Shown piece after piece: positions 34,346-45,830 of a stretch of 64,000 bases of DNA. The DNA is from Mixophyes australis (Eukaryota; Chordata; Amphibia; Anura; Limnodynastidae). Position 1 is the stretch's first letter, and each line of letters starts with the position of its first letter. The notes beneath the pieces were generated by a model. The model searched no databases and was not told where the DNA came from. It was given only the letters and a program-made list of their open reading frames with translations. The stretch covers positions 376,942,707 through 377,006,706 of the forward strand of contig JAVHZZ010000001.1 of NCBI GenBank assembly GCA_036250195.1. The letters are read 5' to 3'. The position numbers and the translations under genes are program-made.

Positions 34346-35830
34346 CCCTTTTCTTAGGATTAAGGCATGAATGGGTATGGGTGTGTGTGGGTGTGTTTCG
34401 ATTCCTGGACCACTAGTTTATCTTTATTCTCGATGCCCAGTGCCTCCACCAGGGTCTTCAGATAGTAAGCTCTTTGTGGGGTAATGCCCTTGTTCAGTGA
34501 CACCAGAGGGATTCCAAGGAACCCTCCACTCTCTTACTTTTAACCCTAGGCTCGAATATAGAAAACACACACCTCTCTGTAGCGAGCATTAGAAACCACC
34601 TGCACATTTATTTCTAGAGTGGCTCCCCAGGCTAGTTTCTTTTTTAGTAAGTTTGCATAACGAGTGCACATTTAAAAGAGTATATCGGCTCACAGGTAAA
34701 CTAAACAACAGATTAACCATTACATTATCATATAATAACATACAGTTCTTAATATCGTAAAGACTAGCTACAGAGGTACCTCTGCATCTTAACATTATTC
34801 TAGTAAACAGTTCACACTAAACAGGAACATGTAAAAAGAAGGCAGTTGAAACCAACTTTCACCTATATATGTATGACTGTCCAATATATAACAATATGCA
34901 GCACACAGCATAACGTGCATTTGGCTTTCAAATCTACAGGCTCAGTTTGTTACTTTACAGTAATACAATATGAGTTCTCAGTAGAAATATAATGGTAACT
35001 GCAATCCTCCTATGGTAGAGATCCCTCCAGCAAGCAATAATAAAATAGTAATAAACACAGATTTCTCGGATGCTTATCCCATGTAGCAGACTCCAGCCTC
35101 TCTTGAGTGGTTTTCATAACAATACCGAACTCTTATAACTCAGTCCATAAGCTTGGCTAACAATCCCTAAACTTACCTTTTAAAATGTAACTTAGTCCCA
35201 GAACAAGGATATATATCATTAATCTTCGGGACTTCCCACCTGGTCCCTGACTAACTAAATTAATATGCACATTTTGCTCAGTCTTTCTAGAAAAATAGGA
35301 AGTATAATAAAACTAAAGGGTACTTATCAATATATTGCTTCTGGTGCAGTTTCAGGCAATCTCTTCAGGATCAGGATACAGGTATTTAAATTGGTGTGAA
35401 AGATGTCTGATCTCTTGCTTGACAGCTTTAATAATGCACTTTGTCTTGTGTCTGGCAATCTGATTTCCTTTTCCCACTGTGTTATTATCACTCCTCTTAC
35501 TCTTCCTCTCATGTAAATCTCTACTGTTTTCACCTCTTCTCCTCTTCTCCCTCTGTCTTTAAATTTCAGTCTGCTGCTGTATATGTCACTCTGTTTAGTC
35601 TCCTCTGGTCTCTCTCTTCTCCATTCCAACTTCCCACTTCTGCCTCCTGTCCTTTCTCTTGCTTGTCACTTTCTTCTTCTTCTTCTTACTTCCAGCCTCC
35701 TTTTTCTCTGGCCATGTTTTTCCAGAACAACCGCTACACTTCAAGATTCTATCCTGTGGGCATATGAGATGAATAAGAGCTTTATGGTAAAGCACATCAT
35801 CCCTATACACAATATTGAATGTATTACACT
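34346..35830. other. Unassigned insert-like sequence between Tc1 parts
   Basis: About 1.5 kb without recognised coding sequence. It has pyrimidine-rich stretches (35480-35720) and contains the 8-bp hAT target ATTACACT at its right end. No LTR or inverted ends could be paired. Confidence 0.35.
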
Positions 35831-36363
35831 CAGGGCAGGTGCTAGGATCCCCGGCGCCCTAGGCGCAATTTTGAAATCCGCCCCCCCCCCCAAAATAAAT
35901 CCGCCACCCACCCCCAAAATATCCCCCCCCCCCCAAAAAAAATCTGCCACCCCCCCCAAATATCCAACCCCAGGACTTTCCTTACCTTAAACTCCATCAC
36001 GCTGCTCCTCTTTGCAGGGTCCCGTCCCTCACTGACACTGTCGGGCCCTGATGATGATGTCACGCCCGACAGTCAGTGAGGGGAGGGGGAGTGGAGGAGA
36101 CGGAGGTGCGTCCGCTCCATCTGCTATGCCGGAGCACAAAGTTTTGCTTGGTAGGAGCAGAGCAGGTGCTGAGCCCGTTCAGTATCTGCGGGCCATTGTG
36201 GCGATGGTGATCCATAGCTGTGCGGCGGCCGTGGAAGGTATGCCCGTGGTCGCCGCACAGTTTTACAGTAAAAAGTATATCTGCTTTTTAATCCTGTGGC
36301 ACCCTTCAGAGCCCGGCGCCCTAGGCAACTGCCTAACGTTGCCTAACGGGAGCGCCGGGCCTG
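35831..36363. mobile_element. hAT-type MITE, 533 bp, perfect 8-bp target duplication
   Basis: Flanked by ATTACACT at 35823-35830 and 36364-36371. Ends are CAGGGCAGGTGCTAGG and GGAGCGCCGGGCCTG; internal GGCGCCCTAGGC copies occur near both ends. The middle has long C runs (35880-35960) that make chance proline-rich frames. The intact duplication suggests a fairly recent insertion. Confidence 0.88.
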
Positions 36364-36499
36364 ATTACACTATATCTGTGTATTTTATCTCTTACATGGT
36401 CTTTGATGTATCTGTGAGAATATGAATGAGGATATCCATTCATCTGTATGTGTAAGATCCTGAGCGCTTTTATGTACGTATCATTTTTCCATCTGTGGA

Positions 36500-37235
36500 T
36501 ATATTTTTTGAATCAAGTGGAATCCAGTTTATAGGTACTAAGCAGCTTGGAGGCAGTGCTATAGTTGTACCACATTTTGTTGCACATCATCCCTATGTTA
36601 ACAGAAAACAAAATGAAGTTTCAAAGAAAATTAAACCTTCCCTACAGTCAAATATAAAGGAGGTTCAGTGATGTTTTGGGGTTACTGTGCTGCATCTGGC
36701 ACTGGTGTCTTGAATGTATGCATGGCATCAAGAAATGTAAGGATCACCGGGCCATTTTTGAGCAAAATGTTGCACCCAGTGTTAGAAAGCTTGGTCTCCA
36801 TTGAAGGTCAAGGGTCTTACAGCAAAACAATGAACTGAAACAAACCTAAAAAAAACACACAGCTATGGTTCAGTTAAAGACCCATGACTGTTCTGAAGAG
36901 TCCAGACTTAAATCCCATAGAAAAGCTGTGAGATCTGAAAACAGTTGATAGAAGAGGCCTTCAAATGTGTAAGAACTAGAGCAGTTTACATGAGTGAGCC
37001 AAACTGCAAGAACAGAGGTGCAGGCAGCTCATCCATGGCTATAAGACGTGGTAAAATGCATTTATTTTGACCAAAGGCTGTGCTGCCAAATATTAAGTCT
37101 AGGGTGTTTATAATTTTGTCAATGCTATTTCTCATAAATAATTTATGCCAAATGCAGCAATAACAAAGTAACAAATTGAAAAGTTTAATTCAATGAAAGG
37201 AGTGATTTTAAAATAGTAGGAGTTTAAACTTTTGG
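36500..37235 (+). pseudogene. Tc1-like transposase, C-terminal half, and 3' end
   Basis: Frames on the plus strand include VKGGSVMFWGYCAASGTGVL (36655-36720) and LNPIEKLWDL (36909-36940), the conserved catalytic-region and final DPE/NPIE-type motifs of Tc1 transposases, in more than one frame. The following AT-rich tail with ACTTTTGGGACC (37228-37239) resembles the region before the right end. There are many frame breaks; it is an old copy. Confidence 0.75.
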
Positions 37236-37242
37236 GACCTTA

Positions 37243-37423
37243 ATTAGAGTTAAGAGTTACGCTAAAAAGATTCAAATTTGCACCTTGGCAAAACCATGTT
37301 TCATGGCAGGGGGAAAATGTAAAATAAGCAGACAGATTTAGAGTTAGGAGGGGGCTTGCCTTACTGAAGTGATTAAAATTATTAAAAAGCAGTCCAGCAT
37401 TTGTGTGCTGGACACAAACCAGT
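37243..37423. mobile_element. MITE fragment related to 4851-5038
   Basis: Shares TTTGCACCT.GGCAAAACCATG.T.CAT, GGGGGA, ACAGATTTA.AGTT and the TTAAAAATTATTAA region with the MITE split by the Harbinger element. Left end missing. Confidence 0.6.
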
Positions 37424-37428
37424 CCTGG

Positions 37429-37622
37429 GGGTAAATTGTATTGTGTATTAAGTGCCGGTTTCTGCAAGTCACCAAAAATCGGCAAATTTCAAGTGAAAAT
37501 TTAAACCGGCAGTGGCTTTAAAGGCATTGTTTTGCCTTTAAAGCCATCAACAATTAAAACTTTCAATGCAACTTTGCAGATTTCCATCGACTTGCAGAAA
37601 TCGACAGTTAATACATTTACCC
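37429..37622. mobile_element. GGGTAAA-ended MITE, 194 bp (first of a back-to-back pair)
   Basis: Ends GGGTAAATTGTATTGTG and TTAATACATTTACCC. Flanked at the left by CCTGG (37424-37428). The junction with the next element is CCGG (37623-37626), apparently a shortened copy of the target. Confidence 0.8.
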
Positions 37623-37967
37623 CCGGGGGTAAATGTATGAAAGTGCGATTTTGCCAGCGTGTTAAAATCGCGGCAAGTCGCGGAAGTTAACCCGCAATTT
37701 TAGTGAAAAAAACCAGAAATGTATCAAGGTGCGATTTTGACCCAGATCTTCAAAATCGCTGGTCATCTCTGGCGATTTACTGCGATGTAAACACTCCCAT
37801 GTTTAGTTAACTCTCCTGTGTTGTAACAGCGTGTTGTCAAACACATCACTGTTACACTGCCTGTCATACATCTTTGGTGAGTATTTGGGGTGTTATTATT
37901 TTCAATAAATACATGTGGTGTAAATGAGGGTGGTTAGTGTGTTTATTGTGGGTTTTTTATTTTTAAT

Positions 37968-38088
37968 CATCATCTTCATCATCATCATCACCATTTATTT
38001 ATATAGCGCCACTGATTCCGCAGCGCTGTACAGAGAACTCATTCACATCAGTCCCTGCCCCATTGGAGCTTACAGTCTAAATTCCCTA

Positions 38089-38132
<44 letters not shown>

Positions 38133-38320
38133 GGACAGAGAGAGACTAGGGTCAATTTTTATAGCAGCCAATTAACCTACTAGTATGTTTTTGGAGTGTG
38201 GGAGGAAACCGGAGCCCCCGGAGGAAACCCACGCAAACACGGGGAGAACATACAAACTCCACACAGATAAGACCATGGTTGGGAATTGACCCCAGCGCTG
38301 TGAGGCAGAAGTGCTAACCT
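37968..38320 (-). mobile_element. tRNA-derived SINE, antisense copy
   Basis: Reverse complement of the family at 31097: (ATC)n tail, TATATAGCGCCACTGATTCC, internal (AC)n at 38094-38128, GGAGGAAACCCACGCAAACA and the tRNA-like head ending GAGGCAGAAGTGCTAACC. Nested in the GGGTAAATGTAT element. Confidence 0.85.
38094..38128. repeat. (AC)n microsatellite inside the SINE
   Basis: At the same internal position as the (GT)n in the copy at 31309, so the SINE appears to carry a built-in microsatellite seed. Confidence 0.85.
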
Positions 38321-38394
38321 AAATGTATGTGGTATTTATCAGGGTGTTGTGGTTTATTTAAAAAAAAAAAATGTGGAACTAAAGGTCCCAGCAA

Positions 38395-38560
38395 GCCAGG
38401 GATGTCAGGGCATGTTGGCACTTGTGGTTCTCCAAGTGCCAACATGCCCTGGCTGCCGTGGGTATGCTGGTGCTTGTAGTTATACAAGCAGCAGCATGGC
38501 CACACTATTTTGGGCAACCTGGCTGGCTGGGACTTGTAGTTCCACAAAACAAAATGGCAT
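38395..38560. repeat. Short diverged tandem with CTTGTAGTT/CATGCCCTGG motifs
   Basis: CCAGGGATGTCAGGGCATG, GGCACTTGTGGTTCTCCAAG, GTGCTTGTAGTTATACAAG and GGGACTTGTAGTTCCACAA repeat at about 60-bp spacing. The motif GGGACTTGTAGTTTCA also occurs at 45783. Confidence 0.65.
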
Positions 38561-39519
38561 CCGTCTGTTATTTTAACTATTTATTGCCATATTACCTTAC
38601 TACCCACAGCCCAGGGTTAGTAGGAAGAGCCCTAGTGCTATCAGCACTGGGCTGGGGGTCTCTAGGGGGGGCCCGATCATTTTTTTCAGCGGACCCCACT
38701 CCCAAGGGAATCCAGCCCAGGGCTGAACAGTCTAGGGTTGGTTAGTCATTATGGCAGGGGGACCCCTGCCGTGTGTCCCACTGCTATAGTGCCGCCAACC
38801 CCGGCTGGTTTGCCTAGTGCTGGTAAAGTGAAAATTGGGGGGACCCCACGCATAATTTTTCCCCGATTTTCACGGGACCAGCACTAGTCAGGCAGCACTA
38901 GGGTTAAGCATGAATAGAGGAGGGACCCCACGCTTTTTTTTTTCTTTTCACTTTTATCTGTTCTTTAACATTTTAACACTGCCAGGGCAGTGTAACAGTG
39001 ATGTGTTTGTACAACACGCTGCTAGCAAGCAGCGTGTTGTATCTGGCGTATTTTGAAGCAAACTCTCCTGAGTTTGCTTATCCGCAGCTTCATACATTTG
39101 AGAGCTGTATAGCTGCAGTGAAAAACAGTCGGGAGTTTGATCTCTGGCTATTTTGCAAATAGCGATTTTGACAGAAGCAAAACTCTGGCGATTTTGCATG
39201 AAATCTCAGCTTCATACATCTGCGAGTTTCAGCTCTCCAGAGAAAATCGCTGGATTTGCAAAATCGCACTTTGATACATTTACCCCCTGGTGTTGAATTT
39301 ATTATGAAATGGTTATTTAATATGACATACTGATTTTTTTTTACTGATTAACAATTGCTGTGATGTTTACAGCATTGTTATATACAAATTCTACATTAAG
39401 CTGTAAGGTCATGGTTGTGATCATTGATGCCATATTTCTAAACTTTACAGGGGAGAAGTCCACAATGTTACTAGAGTCTGCTTAGTATTCGTTCACTTTG
39501 GTAGATTTGTAAGCATATT

Positions 39520-40110
39520 ACACTTAACATTAAATTGACAGTGTTTGAAGTTTGAAATTGGAAATTTGAGATTAAAAACAGCACCTTGAGCGTAGCTAAT
39601 TTCTCAAAATACCTAAGTCCCAGTCCCATAACTGAGCTCAACACATTTCTGACACACATGAAAGTAAACACATCTGTTTATAGTTATACCGGTGATGAAA
39701 CCACGCAACAGTTGAAGTATCTCAAATGGCTATATATAAATTTAAAAAAGTTAAAGAAAACGTACTAGGGGACTGTGCTTGTGTCTCAGACTCTGGGTAG
39801 TCAATACAAGTGCCTAGCAATGCCCTTGGGCATCAGTATTAAAATGACAGAGGCTACCCTATGGCAAATGTTGATGAATTTCATGTTAAGAAAGACATGT
39901 CAAATTGCACATTGTCTTTCTGAACTTAACAACTTGTATTCTATCTGTATTACACCAGTGGTTGTTTGTCAGGCATTCAATGTACAGCAACTACTAGAAT
40001 ACAAAATGGCTGTATGTGCTCTATTAACAAAGGGAGCCCTAAAGGCCAAAATTCCAAACAGTTTACAGGACAGGGAAGCTGTGGCCAACCAATCTAGCAA
40101 TAAAACATAA
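39520..40110 (+). pseudogene. Unrecognised broken reading frame, about 185 codons
   Basis: Two open stretches (39586-39768 and 39775-40110) lie in the same frame, split only by one TAG at 39766-39768. The frame appears open back to about 39547. The composition is protein-like rather than low complexity: LKYLKWLYINLKKLKKTY, then LVSQTLGSQYKCLAMPLGI and FNVQQLLEYKMAVCALLTKG, closing near ALKAKIPNSLQDREAVA. I do not recognise the family. A processed pseudogene is the likeliest reading, since the frame is long for this AT-rich DNA and has no element ends near it. Poly(A) is not obvious. A chance frame cannot be excluded. Confidence 0.5.
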
Positions 40111-40320
40111 TGATATTTAAACCAGTACACTCCATCAATCACTTTACCATATGAAAGATCAAGTCTGTGGATATTAGTTTGTTGAATTTTGTACCCACAT
40201 TGAAAAGCAAGATTTTATGTTGTGAGCCAAGATATAGAGGATGGGCATCTAGGTAGGCATAAAAGATACGTGACACATGAAATGGAGATATTTTTGATGT
40301 CCCTTTAAACTTCTGAGTTA

Positions 40321-40739
40321 GGCTGGGTACACACTACAGTGTTTTCAGCCAACTATCTGGCCAATCACCCGATAATCGACCGTTCAGCCCGATATCGCAT
40401 TAGTGTGTACACTTACACGATGAACAATAGTTGTTGCAAAGCACAGACCAACGTTTGCCTTGATTGTTCATCAGAACTATAAATATCGTTCAGCTATGGA
40501 GCAACATCCTTCCAATCCTGCAGTGTGATTGCACTCACGATGAGGATCTCCATAGAATTTACAGAGTCATGATCTTATCAGCTGATGGTTATGACAGATG
40601 AAAGCTTAGATCTGAGGGTAAATCTTTTAAAACATGTGTAGTCTGCACTCCTGCTGATCGGGACTTTTTTTCTTCAGTCGTTAGTAAAATCGATATAGAT
40701 AACACATTGGTCAGTAAATTCTGTAGTGTGCACCCAACT
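40321..40739. mobile_element. Non-autonomous Harbinger element, 419 bp
   Basis: Ends GGCTGGGTACACACTACAG and CTGTAGTGTGCACCCAACT, flanked by TTA (40318-40320 and 40740-40742). The terminal sequence and the internal GTTTTC.GCCAA...GATAATCG stretch resemble the right end of the 6-kb element at 5039-11063, so it could have been moved by that family's transposase. Confidence 0.9.
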
Positions 40740-40742
40740 TTA

Positions 40743-42977
40743 ATTAAGATATAATGATGCTCCAACATGGATTGTAATTAATGAATTAATTATTTAATGT
40801 GTGCTCTAAAGTGATAGTAAATAGGAGCCAAAGCCAAACCTCCCTCACAATAATCTCCACTGCTGGGACCCAAGTGAGGCCCAGATCTCCCCTCCCCCCC
40901 CTTTCCCCCCTGCACCCATGTCTACAGCTGAGCATGGGAGGACACCTTATGCTCTTTCCCAGTTCCATTATTATTCACTTTCCTGGCAGAGCTTGCCCTG
41001 CTTGCCTTTTGGGCCCTGTAACCGCTACACTCACTGCATCAGCAGTAGTTCTGCCATTGGCGCCACACTATTACTGATTTTTTTTTTCTATACCGCCATT
41101 TATTTCATATTCATTTCAACTGCACTGTTATGTCTTGCTCTGGCTTTATTTGAAAACAAACTACTCTGTATACAATAAAGCAATTTTTTTTTTGCAGAAG
41201 CATCACATCAACTAAAAAGTCTAACCGAAAACCATTGCAATAAAGTTTTTTTTTTTTTACATGGAAATCGTAAGGACTAAATTTAAGGACACACTTACAA
41301 TATTGAATATGCTTGTAACATTAGAAATTATATTATCATCAATACATTTTATTGTACAACAGCTGTTTGCTTATCAAAATGTTCTACTTAAATATTTGTA
41401 TGTATATATGATTTATATTTAATGATACATTAATTTAAAGTAAGTAGTATATGGAAATAGATAGCAATCATCATGGTTTAAGATTACCTAAAATAAAATG
41501 TGTTTTCACAGTTCAGTAAACAATATTTGTTCCAAAAATCTACAATCTATACATATACCATTCAATCTCGGATATTTTTCTTACTCTTCCATTTAATCAA
41601 ATAGAAATGTGGTACTTTAATTAAAATGTGCAGCATATTCTAAGTCTCCCAAGAGTTTTAAACCAATGGAAAATGATCTAATCCATCAGGACTCCCTTTA
41701 AAAGCATATTAATATTAGACCGCAAGACCACAGTGCAGAATGTGCCTGTATGTTAGCTGAAATGTAATGCTGAGATTATTTTTTACCTAAAAAGACAAAT
41801 TGCTCTACTCAGTTTTTGGAGCTGTGAAGACAGAGTATAGCACATTGGTAATATGAGGCTAGCCTCACATCCAGGCAGATTTTGGATAGACATAACAAGC
41901 ATAACCATTACACGTTTATTTTATTTGGTTGTACAGTCGTCCAACTTTTATTTCCAGGCGTGCCTATTTCAGTGCAGACAAAGTTAATACAAATTTACAG
42001 AAGCAGCTTATATAATTGTACCAACAGTGCCTTGCATAATGAGCTATAGAGAAGGAAAAATGCTGCAAACCATGTCTGCAAAGTTGTGGTCTAGTTGAGT
42101 TACATTTTACTCGGATATGATAAAATGTTGACCACATTGGCAATCAACATGTGTCAATTAGGACTTCAAAACAATACTACTGGAACACAAATTTTTTTAT
42201 AACTATAACCTCAATTTTTTATATATAGATGTTTGCTTAATTGGTTGACACGTTCTTACTATTTTTGTATATCCTATGAGCAAACTTAGGGGGGCTTGTG
42301 ACTGCCTCCCCAAACTGTTATCTGTAATTTACTTCAGCTTCCGGACATTACGACATATCCACAGTAACACCAGGCCTACCATCTTTCATAAAGCCATGAA
42401 CGCAAGCTGTTATATTAAGAGAGTATTAACACAAATTAATACAACTAATAGGTAACTTGAGATAAGAGAATTATTAGACAATGAACAAAGAGTAGCTCTG
42501 GAAAGCCTGATGTATCATAAAAAGCAGACTTCTTATCACAACAATTTACTGAAACAAGAAAACATTACTGCAACATGACCTATATAGTTTTTCACAAGAC
42601 AAATACAAATGGTAAATTAATATAGGGTTAACTTGCTTTTAAACTTAAATTATCTCCTTCCATGAAAAGCCTTTGCTGTACCTTAAATGCACTGCAGAAA
42701 GCATAGCTATGTGTGGATCAGCAGAATCTACCTTTCTCCATACAACTTTTCTCTGGAAAGTTAGACTTGCATTTTTCTTTATATAGAAAACCAGGATACA
42801 ACATGACATGCTTTCCCTCCTTCCGTTCAATTATTCCATGTGGGTATTAAACAATAATATAATAAACTAACTTTACTAGTTCTATTAATCTAAATGTACA
42901 GGGACATTAAAACATTACAAAGGCCCTTTCTAAGCTCAACAGTTAAAAGCATATTTAGACATACATGATCTCATTTA
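40743..42977. other. No gene seen
   Basis: Unique-looking DNA. The opposed open frames at 40786-41178 lie in a pyrimidine-rich stretch and lack known motifs. Confidence 0.4.
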
Positions 42978-43152
42978 GGGGTATATTTACTAAACTGCGG
43001 GTTTGAAAAAGTGGAAATGTTGACTATAGCATTCAGTCAGATTCTAGCTGTCATTTTGTAGAATGCACTAAATAAATGAAAGCAAGAATCTGATTGGTTG
43101 CTATAGGCAACATCTCCACTTTTTCAAACCCGCAGTTTAGTAAATATACCCC
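42978..43152. mobile_element. MITE, GGGGTATATTTACTAA ends, 175 bp
   Basis: Ends GGGGTATATTTACTAAACTG and CAGTTTAGTAAATATACCCC, with inverted internal motifs (AAAAAGTGGA...TCCACTTTTT). If the element is taken to begin at GGGTATA, the 5-bp flanks are TTTAG and CTTAG. Same family as 24806-24976. Confidence 0.85.
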
Positions 43153-43674
43153 TTAGAGTTAGAAGTAAATCCAGTCATGACTGGTATGAAAGGGATGCTA
43201 ATGACCTTTTTTGCATGCGGAGAAAATAATGACTTGCATGTAGTACACAATACTAAGATTTAGAGTAGAGCTAGGCACCACCCCTTTTCCAACTCTAAAT
43301 CTGTCCACACATTTTAAGTTTGTTTCCCTACAGCACAACAATGATTTTTTCATGTGTGTTGTACACACAATTTCTAATATACAATATCAGTTTTTCATAA
43401 AGTTAGAGATCTGAAATATTTTAATGTTCTGTGCTAATATGCTAACAGAACATTAGACTTGTCTATGACGCAGAATTTTTCATATAATTAAACTTCTGCA
43501 TGTCCATATGTTGGCTAGTAAGTATATATCGGAAGGAGTTATTCATCATGCAGCTGATACAAAGCTATTTTTATTTCTATATAAGTTCTGTCTGACAATG
43601 GATTGCAAGCTGATAAATCAACATGATTATTCTGCATAAAAACCTGATGGCTACAGGGTGATTGTAGCTATTGA

Positions 43675-44039
43675 CAGTAACTGATTATCCATTAGGCTGA
43701 CTAGGCTGCAGCCTAGGTCGCAAATCTTTAGGGAGGTGCAAGATATTTGGAGACACTCCCCCCCCCCCCTCCATATTCTCCCTTTGTGCTCTTTCACGCC
43801 TCCGCTATATGCTTCTGATGTTAATAAGATTTAAATAAGAGACAAAGATTGCTGTGACATGTATAAAAAGTCAAGAGGAGCTGAGTTTTGAAAGCATGCA
43901 AACATAAACATTGATGGGGTGAAGGAAGGAGGATTTTAAATTAAGGACAAGTTAATTTCACCTTTAGCCTGTTATGGAAGGTGAGGGGGCGCTATCAACA
44001 TATTAGCCTAGGGAGGCCTAAACCCTTAATCAGGCTCTG
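43675..44039. mobile_element. hAT-type MITE, 365 bp, perfect 8-bp target duplication
   Basis: Flanked by GCTATTGA at 43667-43674 and 44040-44047. Ends CAGTAACTGATTATCCATTA and TAAACCCTTAATCAGGCTCTG, with CCTAGG copies inside both. A C run lies at 43759-43769. Confidence 0.88.
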
Positions 44040-44047
44040 GCTATTGA

Positions 44048-44896
44048 GTTCCATTTTTTCCAGTGTTGCCTACAGTATTTTTGTTGTGGTGACACATGAG
44101 TCACTTGTGTGCCCCCACACTCCCCTTATTGTGCAACAATTTATCTAAATCTATTGAGAGTCAATTATGAACATTAACACTGGAAAACCTAGAGCAAATG
44201 CTTTTTTTGTGATGTCACATGCTTACTTTTGAGCCCCTTGTTTTACATAGAAGTGCCCGGATTTGACAGATGGAACTGTCTAGCAGGATAATAAAGTTTG
44301 CACTGGCCGATGGGAGAGGATGGGCATATTGAGGGCAATTCTTCCTGAGTAGGGATTAGGCGCATAAGTGCACTTACTTTTTCAACAACATGCAAAAATG
44401 AGATTCCTCATTTGGGGATGAGGTCATTTAAATCAGATAAAGAGACTGATAAGGTGCATTTACATGAGTGTTTTTTGGTTTGCAGAAGAGTACACAGACC
44501 CCTGCCAAGTTTAAAGGAGCAAAGGTGGTGATCCTAAAGTGTTAGTAGGTTGTACGCTTTTGTGTTTATTCTTTCTTTTATTCTTTTTTCTGTTAGCAGG
44601 TTGGCCTTTGAAGTAACGCTTTCACAGACTCCTCCATGCACATTTTCACAATGTAAACCACAAACCTCCAAAGCTAGGAACATATTAATTGCTCATGGAC
44701 AGTTCCAAGGGTCAGGCAGTGGTTTACATCTTGAGATGTACTAGGTAAAGAAGTGCACTTGTACAGATAAAAAAAAATAATTTTGTGTCTGGACTTTTTG
44801 CATCTCATTAATGACCCTTGATAGTTTGTAAAATTATTTACTACAATTTATATAGTTAGAACATAACACAATAATGATGTTGCTCTTATAGTATTG
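44048..44896. other. No gene seen
   Basis: Unique-looking DNA with no recognised structure. Confidence 0.35.
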
Positions 44897-45604
44897 TAGC
44901 TGATGTACCCGGCATTGCCCGGGTTTAAGTCTTCAAGTTATTAAGTTATCAATGAGTTGGATGTAACTGTCAAAATGAAAAAAATAATTATCAGCTTAGC
45001 AGCTCTTCCAACACACACATGAGGTGGCTGCCCAATGTTGTTTTCTTTTAATATTAAATGTCATCCAAATCTATCCAGTGGAAGGTCCAGAACAGGCTCC
45101 CCATGTCAAATTTCTGGCCAGCATACACCAACGGGAGTTCCGACTGAAACCTCAACCTCCTAGTATGTCTTCTGAGATCCAATGTTACAAGTTTGTGAAG
45201 CTTTCAGCCACATCCACCCAGTGGAAGGCTGATAACAGTCTCGCCCGGTCAAAGTTGTGCCCAATGTACAGCAAAAGGAGGTCCGACCATTACCCTAACC
45301 CCCCTAAAACCTGACAAAGATCCAACTGGACCATTTCACATTAGTTTCATCCCAATTGGTGCAGGGACGTTTGAATGCATAACCGGACAAACAAATCCAA
45401 TCCATCCAGTGGAAGGCCCAGAAAATGCTCCCCGGGTCAAAGTTCTGCCCAGCGTACACCAATGAAAGGTCCGACTTGGACCCTGACCCCCCTAGAACCT
45501 GGCCAAGATTCAACTGGACCACCTCGCGTTGGTTTCATCCCAATCAGTGCAGGGGTGTCGAAGATATTCGCCAACAAGCAAGCTTCTGTTATATATATAT
45601 AGAT
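44897..45604 (+). repeat. Interspersed repeat with three diverged internal units
   Basis: Begins near GATGTACCCGGCATTGCCCG, a GC-rich palindrome, and ends CAAGCTTCTGTTATATATAT. Between are three related units starting at about 45070, 45215 and 45400. Each runs ATCCA.CCAGTGGAAGG, C.GGTCAAAGTT.TG.CCA, TACA.CAA and GGTCCGAC, and units 2 and 3 also share AACTGGACCA and TTTCATCCCAAT. I do not assign a class. A Penelope-like or other retroelement tail is possible. Confidence 0.65.
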
Positions 45605-45719
45605 TATGTTTATTCTTCTTGCAATCTACAAATACTGAAGTTTCCATTTTGCTCTTTTAAAGTTAGTCAATGACTTAAAGCTCTATTTCAGACCTACAAA
45701 ACCTGTGTTGTGGTATTGT

Positions 45720-45830
45720 GAAGCTACAAGCCCTAGTATGATTTGCCAACCAATAACCAGGTGATAGCTGTCAGGGTATGCTGGGACTTGTAGTTTCAAA
45801 ATACTCGGAGAGCCACAAAATGTCCAGGAC
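45720..45830. repeat. Short interspersed repeat with GGGACTTGTAGTTT
   Basis: AGCTGTCAGGGTATGCTGGG, ACTTGTAGTTTCA and GGAGAGCCACAA. Related to the tandem at 38395-38560. Confidence 0.55.

Larger units (their letters stand above)
37627..39285. mobile_element. GGGTAAATGTAT element, 1,659 bp, enlarged by insertions
   Basis: Ends GGGTAAATGTATGAAAGTGC and GCACTTTGATACATTTACCC with extended similarity inward (AAAATCGC motifs). Right flank CCTGG (39286-39290) matches the left flank of the first element at 37424. The interior contains the antisense SINE at 37968-38320 and a short tandem at 38395-38560. No transposase coding sequence was recognised. Confidence 0.75.

Noticed and set aside
34346..35822. 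LTR retrotransposon
   Set aside because: No paired LTRs, primer-binding site or polyprotein motif could be found.
35583..35990. Frame of 135 codons with a proline-rich tail
   Set aside because: The tail is the C-run centre of the hAT MITE and the front a pyrimidine-rich stretch.
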